Positions 56,190 through 64,000 of a DNA stretch of 64,000 nt are shown here, piece after piece. The stretch is from Polytrichum commune (taxonomy: Eukaryota > Streptophyta > Polytrichopsida > Polytrichales > Polytrichaceae): positions 60,095,554 through 60,159,553 of the forward strand of contig OX485803.1 of assembly GCA_950295325.1 (NCBI GenBank), given 5' to 3'. Under the pieces are notes generated by a model. That model did not search any database and was not told where the DNA came from. It saw only the letters and a list, made by a program, of their open reading frames with translations. Positions within the stretch are counted from its first letter, which is position 1. Each line of letters starts with the position of its first letter. Position numbers and translations under genes: made by a program.

Positions 56190-56660
56190 AAACATGGCGT
56201 TGTACTCTTCATTGGAAACCTAAATGATGTGCATGGGCAACAATGAAAAAACCCCTCTATATTTGAGAGATGTATATAAATAGATATGGGTATATTAAAA
56301 ATAGGATATAAATTGGACTCGTGTTCTACTATGAGTAACTAAGCTTTTCAATTTAATGTGATAAGTGCTCCTCTACATACAAAAATTATAAATTATGAAA
56401 TAAATATAAGGCCTTTATTACATATACAACATGCTACTGAATTTCAATGAGAAAGTCATTGTACACTTTGTCATCCATAAGTGTAACTCGTCATAATCAG
56501 ACATTGAAACACACGTCATTTGGAAGGGAAAAATGCAACTTGAATGAAACTAGCAATTCTATTGTCGTGTCAAATCTCTGAACCTTAGGACCCCCTATTG
56601 TCCATCTACCTTTACTTTGCAATTCTTAAAAGCAAATTTAAATGTACACACAACAAAGAA
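56190..56660 (+). repeat. Dispersed repeat, partner at 17085-17540
   Basis: It is collinear with 17085-17540: CTTCATTGGAAACCTAAATGA, AAGCTTTTCAATTTAATGTGATAA, AAGGCCTTTATTACA, TTTCAATGAGAAAG, CTCTGAACCTTAGG and CATCTACCTTTACTTTGCAATTC. No frame is conserved between the copies. Confidence 0.7.
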
Positions 56661-57065
56661 AAGTCATCTCCCTTATGTATATTGTATTCGCTAATACCTC
56701 CAATAATATTATTTTGTACTCTCAGCTTAGTTCATGCATGCTTTGAAGAATCCACCCTTTGGGAACACCCCCACTTAAAAGACGTGAAAATTATTGTAAA
56801 TTCTACTTTGCTCTATACGTGGTCCTTTAGGGGCCAAGAGGGCTACGGATCCAAGAATAGCATTTAACCACGAGAGGGAATGATGACTTACATTGAAATT
56901 ACGAGGGGATAGGAATGGAAAAAAGAAAACAAATATGGAAGAGTGGGTGGAATGTCCCATGTCCGTGAGTTACATGGGTATAATGTTTGCACAAGGACTT
57001 GAACCCAAGATTCCCACACGATTGTGTGCGTGTGTGTGTGTTTGCTACATAAGACAATCATACAA
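56661..57065. other. Intergenic with a short (GT)n tract
   Basis: GTGTGCGTGTGTGTGTG lies near 57024-57040. No gene was recognised. Confidence 0.4.
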
Positions 57066-57435
57066 GGTATGTGGGTGTTACTTGGCCACCCTTCTTTATT
57101 GGACCCCTATATGATTGGTATAGGGTTCGATGAGGATCAAAGAGCAAACATCATAAAGACGCATGTTTAAAAGAAGTCGGACTATGTTTGCCAAATATTA
57201 ATATCTACTCTGCACTCAATATTGAATATAATTGGGAGGACCTATGTATTCGGTTTGGGAGTCAACAAATGTGCACTTTTTATAACCATAAATAGGTAAG
57301 AAGAAGTCCGCTTTTCAATCCGATTTATGTGAATGCTTCAATGTAGGTTTCCTAATGCAATGCAAGTTTTTGTTGATGAAATCTAATCGGTAGAAGTCGG
57401 AGAACATGTAAAGCATATCGGATTACACCCGGGTA
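57066..57435 (+). repeat. W-family element, complete
   Basis: It begins GTATGTGGGTGTTACTTGG and carries GATGAGGATCAAAGAGCAAAC, GGAGGACCTATGTATTCGG, TGAATGCTTCAATGTAGG and TCGGAGAACATGTAAAGC. It ends near TTACACCCGGGTACTTTA. It runs uninterrupted across the place where the 34.8 kb element is inserted in its relative. Confidence 0.7.
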
Positions 57436-57679
57436 CTTTATTAGGTGGATAAAAGAAAGGGAAAAAAAAGAAGATAAGAGTGTGAGTATGATGAATTGAT
57501 CCATATCCGTAAACTACTTGGGCAAGTAGAGTGCAAAGAAAAGGGCATTGAATCGAGGAGTCGCATTCGAGCATGTGAGGGTGGTAAAACAATGGCTCGG
57601 TGAAAATATGGAAGGGAGAAGACGAAGAGGACGAGAGGGCTTAATGGGTGGGGCTTTCCCATATCCATGAGATACCCAG

Positions 57680-57910
57680 GTACACCATTTATGGTGTTTA
57701 TTAGTGGCACTTACTATTTGGAGTTACATAGTGCTATAATGAATAATTAAAGTTGTAGTTTTTTTGACCAAGTAAAGTGATTCATGTTCTATGATATTCA
57801 AATAATTTATTCAACATTGGTTAATATAAATTGCATTTTAGAGTAAGAAGTTGTAGCATTGCGTAATTTTAAATTGTAAGTGACACTAGATATCCATTAA
57901 TGGTGTAGTG
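57680..57910. repeat. MITE, group A, complete
   Basis: The left end is GTACACCATTTATGGTG then TTTATTAGTGGCACTTACTA. The right end is GTAAGTGACACTAGATATCC then ATTAATGGTGTAGTG. The interior keeps TGACCAAGTAAAGTG and a worn TGTTCTATGATATTCAAA block. Confidence 0.75.
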
Positions 57911-58387
57911 GGACTTGGAGTCCCCACGGGATCTCGATTGCCTTGCAAGCATAGAAAAATGTAGAGTGTGTGAAGACAACGGAGGGTGGGTGGTATGATG
58001 GTGGTGGGCCGGGCATTGGAAGTTGGGTCCTTGTGGTACCAAGGGCGGGAGCTTGACGGACTCTCCGGTAAGGTGGTAGTAGTGCCTTGAAGTAACACTT
58101 TCCTTTTGGTGATCCCCATTTTTCATCTTGAAACTGCTCACAAGTGAGTGCATTGGTGTCATCGAGTAAGTCGTTGTGAAAAGCAATTAATCATATGTAG
58201 CAGTAAGTACAAAATAGCACCACTTTGGCCATTTATAGTAGCGGTGTAAGAAGGATGCGAAAACGCTTTAAGAAGAGGACCAACTTTAGCCAATCACAAT
58301 GGCTAATCGAGGATCTATCCGCTGAATGAGGTGGCACGTGTAAGAAGTGATCCACAAAGGGGGACAACACCTTCATTCAATACAGAT

Positions 58388-58747
58388 AAGGTAGGAGCAC
58401 CTTAAGGTAGAAGACTCCTACATGCAATAAGGTAGGAGCACCTTGAAACCAAGACATCACCCAAAACCAACCCCCTCAAAATCTTGCATAATAAGTACAT
58501 TTTGATTTTGAGACCCTAAACCATGTGAGCATCAAGCCCCCTGATGGTCTTGAGTGCCAACACAAATTTTCACTTCAAAATTTTGTATTTACTCAAAAAT
58601 TGGGTGGGAAAAAGGAAAGAAGAAACTTGCATTATGCATGGTCTCTTCTTTCCTCTCATGACAATACTTTTTCTTCTTCAGTTCATACAACTACCACATG
58701 CATGCCAAATACCTTAACTACTCAGTTTAAGGTGCTCCTACGTTAAG
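58388..58747. repeat. Inverted-repeat element with AAGGTAGGAGCACCTT ends
   Basis: AAGGTAGGAGCACCTTAAGG occurs at about 58388 and AAGGTAGGAGCACCTTGAA at about 58430. The inverse, TTTAAGGTGCTCCTACGTTAAGG, closes at about 58725-58747. The doubled left motif may be a small duplication of the end. The interior is non-coding. Confidence 0.6.
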
Positions 58748-59140
58748 GCTAATTTTGTGGTGATTCTCACCCAACATCTCAACATCGATGACCCTCCCCC
58801 CCCCCCTTCCCTAGTGGATAATAAAAGGCTGATTTCTTAAAACGACTTTGCAAATTTTTTGTAAGTCGCATAGAAATTTATTATTTTTTGAAAGAAACTA
58901 TGTAGACTCTTTAAAGTTTTGCATATCAATGGAGATTCCCCCTTTAGGCTCAACCACCTTAGGCACACAGAAGGAAAAAGAGGAGTTGAGGTGAGCAATG
59001 ACAACACACACATATGAAAGCATGCAACAAGTCTACGAGAACCAACACAAGAGAAATGGAGAGATCGCAACAGGCAACAAGTTGACTATACAACAAAACC
59101 ATTTTTTGAGAGAAACAAATTGACAAGGATGCACATCGAG
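58748..59140. other. Intergenic, no feature recognised
   Basis: A run of 11 C lies at 58796-58806. No gene was recognised. Confidence 0.4.
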
Positions 59141-59222
59141 TACACTAAATAACGTATTTAGTGTCACTTACTATTTGGAATCACGCAATGCTATAACTAT
59201 TTACTTGTATATCTCATTCTTT
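59141..59222 (+). repeat. MITE, group A, left half only
   Basis: TACACTAAATAACGTATTTAGTG is followed by TCACTTACTATTTGGAATCACGCAATGCTATAACT. Similarity stops at about 59222 and no right end follows. Confidence 0.75.
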
Positions 59223-59402
59223 TGTCCCGTCACCCAAACTAGGGCTAAGGTTGACAAATCACTCTTGGCAAGGTTGTTCAATGATGCTCCAAGTTGTGCA
59301 TGTGGTGCATCATGACATGGTGTCAAAGTCGACATGTGGCTAGGACTAAATGAAAACAGAGTTACAGTGGTCCACTAAAATTGTCTAACCATGGCATATT
59401 TG

Positions 59403-59690
59403 CCATGTCCAAAACCTTCCAAACGTCTTCTCAACATCAATGCCACATGCACATGCACATCGAAGAAAACTAATCGATTGTATAACGAGTGTCGGCAAAA
59501 ACAAAAGTTTGTCCAATCTAATCTAGACCTAGAGACTTTCCAAACGCCTTCCCAACACCAATGCCACATACACTTTGAAGGGAGAATCGACGAACATATC
59601 AAAATTAAGTGGTTCGTGCGAGGATTATACCCACATCAAAATGTATTGAAGACTCCCCAACAACAATGCTAACCACACTTTCATATGTGA
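59403..59690 (+). repeat. Degenerate direct repeat, about 125 bp period
   Basis: CTTCCAAACGTCTTCTCAACATCAATGCCACATGCAC (about 59407) recurs as CTTTCCAAACGCCTTCCCAACACCAATGCCACATACAC (about 59534). A shorter third trace, CCCAACAACAATGCTAACCACAC, starts near 59655. Frames are partly kept between units, giving repeated Q/N-CH-type text, but the roughly 125 bp spacing is not a clear multiple of three. Confidence 0.55.
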
Positions 59691-60289
59691 ACGCGTTATT
59701 ATGAAGACTGAACAATAAATGGGAAGGAGGATCGTGATGGAAATACACAAATATACTCACATCACTTGGGCAAATCCCTATGCATTTCATTTGAAAATGG
59801 TGCACATTAATTATAAAGCGAATGGTTTTGGCGTGGGCCAGAATTACGAAGGCGACGGCGATGAGAGAGCAGCTTATGCGGAATGGGAAAACTGTGAGGT
59901 GCGTTTGAGCTTCGTTGTTGGGCGCCGATGAAGAGCTCCGCGTTACGAATTCAAGGCCAGCAATCCGGAAGGGAAGGAGGTTGTGTGGGCGCCGCTCGCT
60001 TGTGTAGGTTAGAGAAGGTCGCATGGATGGATTGGAGTAGTGAAGAAGAAGAAGAAGAAGAAGAGGAGTAGTTTGTTGCCGCCTGGAGGCTGGACGTTTC
60101 CACTGGCGTTAGCATACTGGCGACGAATCGTAAAGTAAGACCAAATGGTTCTCGATGAGCCGCGTGTGAGTTGAAAGAAATATTTTCGCTAGGTTTAGGT
60201 GACGACCTCTCGTTCCAGCAGAGGCAAATGGAACTTGAATTTTCTGCTTTGCCGCCATTGTTGCGATCTGTGAGCGGGTGGGAGAGCAA
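59605..60289 (-). other. Overlapping minus-strand frames, possible start of a leftward gene
   Basis: Two frames overlap here: 59605-60024 (139 codons) and 59951-60289 (112 codons). The first begins MRPSLTYTSERRPHNLLPF, is Ser/Arg-rich, and then has a hydrophobic stretch (CSLIAVAFVILAHA). The second holds a nine-serine run encoded by a (GAA)n/(TTC)n microsatellite (60040-60064). Ser/Arg-rich starts can be organelle targeting peptides, and GC content rises here. There is no recognisable domain, and no splice site or second exon that I can defend. This may equally be chance in GC-richer DNA. Confidence 0.2.
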
Positions 60290-60978
60290 TGCACGGGCCC
60301 CGGGGTGATGGTGGGAGAGAATGCTGGGACCATTGAGCTTCCCGTCACCTAGGCACTTTGTTTCTTAGTTACGGAGGTAACTGGAACATCATTTTTTATG
60401 TTGCCATGTTGTAGCTGCGCGGTGATGGGAGAGGAATCAGAGGATGCACGGGGCTTTAGTGAGCTTCCTATGGCATAGGCGCTTTGATTCTTGGTTGGAT
60501 GACCAACTGGAACTTGGATTTCTTCCTTGCCATGTTGCGAGTTGTGAGATAGTGCCCGGAGAGAATGGACGGTCCTTTGAGCTCCCTGTTGTATGGAAGC
60601 TTTAGTTCTTGGTTTCGGAGGCACCTGGAACCTGGAATTCCCCCCCGCCTTCTTGCGATTTGTGAGATGATGTGAGAGAATGCATGGCCAGCGAGTTTCA
60701 CATCGCACATGCGCAGTGATTCTTAATTGCGGAGGCAAACTGGGACACCATTTTCTGCGCCATGTTACGAACTCTGAGATGATGGGAGAGAATGCACGGT
60801 CCATTGAGATTCCTATAGCACAGGCACTTCGATTCTTAGTTGCAGGGGCAACTAGAATCATCATTTCCCGCTGCCATGTTGCGAGCTGTGAGATGATGGG
60901 AGAGAACGCACAATCCCGTTGAGCTTCCTATCGCCGCACATGTGCTTTGACTCCTAGTTGTTGCAGCCGCGAGCATTG
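60217..60978. repeat. Degenerate tandem repeat, six to seven units of 113-125 bp
   Basis: Units begin near 60217, 60336, 60461, 60579, 60693, 60806 and 60921 (the last partial). The consensus includes AGCTTCCTATCGCATAGGCA, CTTTGATTCTTAGTTGCGGA, GGCAACTGGAACATCATTT, CCATGTTGCGAGCTGTGAGA and TGATGGGAGAGAATGCACGG. Unit lengths (about 125, 118, 114, 113 and 115) are mostly not multiples of three, so the 171-codon minus frame through it (60349-60864) shifts phase between units and is unlikely to be a real repeat protein. The array sits just upstream of the likely gene at the right edge. Confidence 0.85.
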
Positions 60979-61255
60979 GTCGGACATCATTTCTTCGGTA
61001 CAAAAATACACTTCAGACACGGTCGAGGGATGTCGACAATTTCGAAGGGAAAATCTCCTGAATCATGACCTAGTCACATATAACACCCATCTCTGAAATG
61101 AGGTGCTCATTTCCGCCAATAAAACGATATAGATTTCTATTTCCATGAAGCCCAAAAACTTACAGAATGGGATTAAAAATACATCATGCTGATGTCACAA
61201 AAGTTAATAACCTAGAGTAATACAGTGCAGTGGCCAGTGAACCACAGAAAGTAAA

Positions 61256-61340
61256 CCCACTACCACTACCACACCCACTCCCACTCCCACTCCACTTCCA
61301 CTACCGCTCCCACTACCACTACCACCCCTAGCCCTAGTGT
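61256..61340 (+). repeat. CCACTA/CCACTCC-rich simple tract
   Basis: About 13 hexamer-like units of CCACTACCACTA, CCACTCCCACTCC and variants, ending in CCCCTAGCCCTAG. It is pyrimidine-biased with a regular six-base beat, and lies between the tandem array and the presumed transcription start region. Confidence 0.85.
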
Positions 61341-61379
61341 AAACAACCCTTGAATCTACTAAGCGATCAGAACATACCA

Positions 61380-63881
61380 AAGTTTCTAGTTTTCTTCATC
61401 CGATTAGCGGATGGAGTGTATCCCGCAGAGAAGAGAGGTAACTGGGATTAGAGAGCATCCTCATCAACAGGGTTGCTAATTTCCTGTATGTTGTCATTCT
61501 GCCTTCCCTCCCTCCCTCGCCCACGTAGTACACGGATTGCTACTGTTTCATCTCAATTCTTAGAGTTCGATAGCCTATGGGTTCGTTTTGGTTCTTGTTT
61601 AGAGTTCGATAGCCTATGGCCTCGTTTGGGCTCTTGTTTAGGTCTTGGCTGCGCTCGGGCGTGTTTTCGCGCATTTCGTAGCTGTAGAATCAGCTCTCCA
61701 TTTCCACACAGCCAATCCAATCCACTCCACGTCAATTAAGTGGCAGTATTGCCTCTACATTGTCGCTCTGTCCGGGCGCGATCATTTGAAAAGATAGTGG
61801 GTCACCTTCTGTTACGGTTTGGGCCAAGGGATCCTCAATTCTTGGCAGCTTGTGCGTGCGTGTGCTTCACCTGGTCCTTGTGAATATTATGAAGCGTGGG
61901 ATCTGGAGGATGGTTTTAGCGGAGACTGAAAGAGAGTGTGCTTCTGTCTTAGCTAAGAAATTAAGCGGAATCTGCGAGCGTAGTGGTAGGGTGAGGAGAA
62001 ATTGCAAGCGTTTGTCGCTTTCTTTGTTCGCTCTGGTTTTTATTTATTTATTTTATATTTGTTTTGCAATAAAGACGGATTATTGCAAATTTGAGATCAC
62101 TCTGCGGGACTCTGATGAATCGGTTGCTTAAATTGAGAGGTTAATGTGAGTCTCAATTTTTGTTCTGTCTGCAGGCTTAAGTTGAAGGAAGTCAAGGATT
62201 AAGAGTGGGAACAGGCTGCTCTACAGCGGCCTTCGTCATTGGCTTTGCAGCTGTTATAATCTTTTGAGGAGCTCGAGTTTCTTTGTAAGATTTTTCAGCA
62301 ATTTCCTGGAGCCTGTATGTGGTAACTTAATCTTCTCTTGCTCTGGGAGACGGAATAGGTTATTGCCTACACAGTAGACTGTTTTGGAAGATTTTGGAAG
62401 TGAAGAAACAGTTTTGAGGATTTTTGTGGTTGTTCAGGTGAGTTGATATCAATCACTGACATCAAAATCTAATTTTTCTTTCTGCTTTGGTTGTGGAACT
62501 GAGAAAACATTGTCGTAGCAATCTCGACTTTCTAGGATCCACGGCCTTCTTTGGCAACGGTAGGTTTTATATTGTTCTCAGGAGCAATTTCATTGATTAT
62601 TCTGGAGATTGTTTAGGTAAATGAAAAGGATTCCTTCCCTTGACGGAGTTGCTGCAAGTGGATGCACAAGATCTTCAAGATAAGGATGCGCCTCATGTTC
62701 ACTATAAATTGAGTTTAGGAATAGGTTCCAGACCCACCCGGAAGTTTGTGTTTTGGGGTCCAATTTTTCCACTTTAGGAAGGGACAGTAGGGTTCATCAG
62801 TTGGGATGAGGACTGAGAGCACTTGGAGTTACTAGCTGGAACCTAAACATTTCTTCTCTCTCTCAAAACACTGGCTTGACGAACGCGAGATGAGTTTTGT
62901 GTTAATATGAGAGGCGCAGGGTGACTTGTGTATGCCAGGAGGGTTAAGCTTATGAACAGTGAGAGAGGCTATATACAGTCAATGAAGAGGTACAGGTGTG
63001 AAGAGTTTTTTCATACTGCACACTTTTAGACGAAATTCTCTGTCTGGTAGGAAGCGACGATCTCTACTCGCTACCGTTCACTCTTTTCTCCTGAACATAG
63101 GTCATCTACAACTTCTGATAGAACTCTTTCGTACGTGGTGCTATTACTGCGCATTTCGACATCCCTAAAAGTTTTCTTAAGATAATTTCAGCGGCCTGCA
63201 AGGTAGTGAAGTTCTCGGTATCAATGCTGCTCTTTGCAGTTAGAAAGCCATTGATTCCTAGACTCCATTGGGATAGCATTGGTCAGTACCCCACGATGCG
63301 TTTCCTACCCTAGCTTTGGGGTAACCACTCTTGAAAGTGGCGGACGACTGTTTGTGTGTAAGCCAGCCAGGACATCCAGTAATACTGTATGAACCTCTGT
63401 CTTACTCTGGATTGTGTCCATATGTCCAAAGTGCAGGCATTTTGTGAGAGAACACGTTTTGTTCCTATCGTGGCAGTTCTAGTCGTTCCAGCCAGAATTG
63501 TAAATGAACCAGAATTTGCGCAACATCATGCTAGGATCTTTTCGTATGAAGATTGCAAAAAGATCTTTGTTGCACCTGCTTCCAGAAGCTGGTGAATTGA
63601 GTTGGAAGCGGGAATGAACTACAACTTAAGAGGCAAACTTGGCCACCTGTGTTAACTTGCAGAAGAGTTAGTGTGTTGGTCATTTTTGGACCCCAGTGAA
63701 GAGGGCTTGGTATGATGATCTACAATCTCAAAGTGCAGGATAGAGGATTAATACTGAGGATTAATAGGCAATGCTGGTCATCCTGCATTTACATAGGCTT
63801 GTGATGCATGAGTTCATCACATGAATGTTGAGCATAAGTGAGGGCACGAGTTGAAACTGGGTCAGGCTTTCATAGTATCCA
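61380..63881 (+). promoter_or_regulatory. Probable promoter and intron-containing 5' leader of the right-edge gene
   Basis: From about 61.4 kb the sequence is free of the MITE families. It shows gene-leader-like features: pyrimidine-rich runs (CTTCCCTCCCTCCCTCGCC at 61502), many short upstream frames (61850-62131 with 93 codons, and 63389-63595 with 68 codons), and possible splice signals. A strong donor-like CAG/GTGAGT lies at about 62436. Acceptor-like pyrimidine-AG sites lie near 62176 (TCTGTCTGCAG), 62536 (TTTCTAG) and 62580 (TTGTTCTCAG). Exact exon borders and the start site cannot be set without transcripts. The upstream ATGs would be expected to dampen translation of the main frame unless spliced out. 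Confidence 0.4.
61559..61640 (+). repeat. Tandem duplication, 42 bp unit, two copies
   Basis: TTAGAGTTCGATAGCCTATGG and then TTCGTTTTGGTTCTTG recur immediately as TTAGAGTTCGATAGCCTATGG and CTCGTTTGGGCTCTTG. A third start, TTTAGGTCTTGG, follows. It lies in the presumed promoter/leader. Confidence 0.85.
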
Positions 63882-63999
63882 ATGCAGATTACAGTTGTAA
63901 ACATGCAGGTTCATGCACCATTTACAGGCCTGCACCACGCAACTGAAGGAATGGGTAGTCCTCAGGGTGGAGGTATGGGTGGGGCATCTGGCCAAGCCT
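63882..63999 (+). CDS. Possible N-terminal exon of an unidentified protein, runs off the window
   Basis: This frame is open from ATG 63882 to the last base, with an in-frame stop just upstream (TAG at 63873). It begins MQITVVNMQVHAPFTGLHHA and continues into a Gly/Met/Gln/Ser-rich segment (MGSPQGGGMGGASGQA). Initiation could also be at the second or third ATG (63902 or 63950). Alternatively the exon begins after the AG at 63905-63906 (AAACATGCAG/GT), with the start codon elsewhere. A low-complexity Gly-rich N-terminus is common in plant regulatory and RNA-binding proteins but does not identify this one. Codon use looks coding, with GC-richer third positions than upstream. The product is unknown. 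Confidence 0.4.
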   Translation, partial: MQITVVNMQVHAPFTGLHHATEGMGSPQGGGMGGASGQA

Positions 64000-64000
64000 T

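Noticed and set aside
60349-60864. 171-codon minus-strand frame that looks like a repeat protein
   Set aside because: The underlying DNA is a tandem array whose unit lengths are mostly not multiples of three, so the reading frame is not the same in each unit. This is expected from repeat DNA, not from a selected repeat protein.
1-63999. CRISPR arrays, bacterial operons, integrated virus
   Set aside because: No evenly spaced identical repeats with unique spacers, no dense co-directional genes, and no capsid-, polymerase- or reverse-transcriptase-like frame that I could recognise.

Overview
Organism and overall content. The window looks like intergenic DNA of a plant nuclear genome. It is AT-rich by eye, has no long open reading frames and no operon-like gene packing, and is crowded with short inverted-repeat transposons. 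It carries an interstitial plant-type telomere motif (CCCTAAA) and one 200-base run of N. The one likely host gene has a long leader full of upstream ATGs, as seen in non-flowering land plants, but I cannot fix the clade from sequence alone. I found no bacterial-style genes, no rRNA, no convincing tRNA and no CRISPR array. Most short open frames I inspected are chance readings of repeats. || Layout. From 1 to about 59.7 kb the DNA is a mosaic of small, mostly non-autonomous DNA transposons (MITEs) and older diverged repeats. The commonest group (called A, B, C and D here) has different interiors of about 0.2-0.55 kb but shares termini that read roughly CTACAC..TTTAGTGTCAC. Other groups are: PIF/Harbinger-like elements flanked by TTA (9.3, 10.9, 24.2, 26.3 and 41.1 kb); a Stowaway-like TA element (34.8 kb); a pogo/Tigger-like element that keeps a transposase-tail-like frame (40.0-40.6 kb); a W family ending in GTGGGTGTT-type repeats; a family rich in AACCGGTT; and long-armed foldback elements (0.9, 5.6, 8.9, 12.1 and 17.9 kb). 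Several are nested, and because uninterrupted relatives lie in the same window, empty sites can be read directly. || Larger repeats. Two diverged copies of a roughly 2.5-2.7 kb unit (24.9-27.4 and 45.8-48.5 kb) keep short stretches that look protein-conserved, so the unit was probably a gene-bearing element or a duplicated gene now broken. Paired repeats also occur at 17.1/56.2, 29.9/55.3, 20.2/39.1 and 39.7/49.6 kb. At least 20 runs of nine or more G or C are scattered through the window, far above chance. || Right end. From about 59.8 kb the composition changes: higher GC, a degenerate tandem repeat of about 115 bp (60.2-61.0 kb), a CCACTA-rich tract, and then a roughly 2.5 kb stretch resembling the promoter and intron-containing 5' leader of a plus-strand gene. 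Its probable first coding codons run off the right edge (63882 onward). This is the only place where I think a functional host gene is likely.
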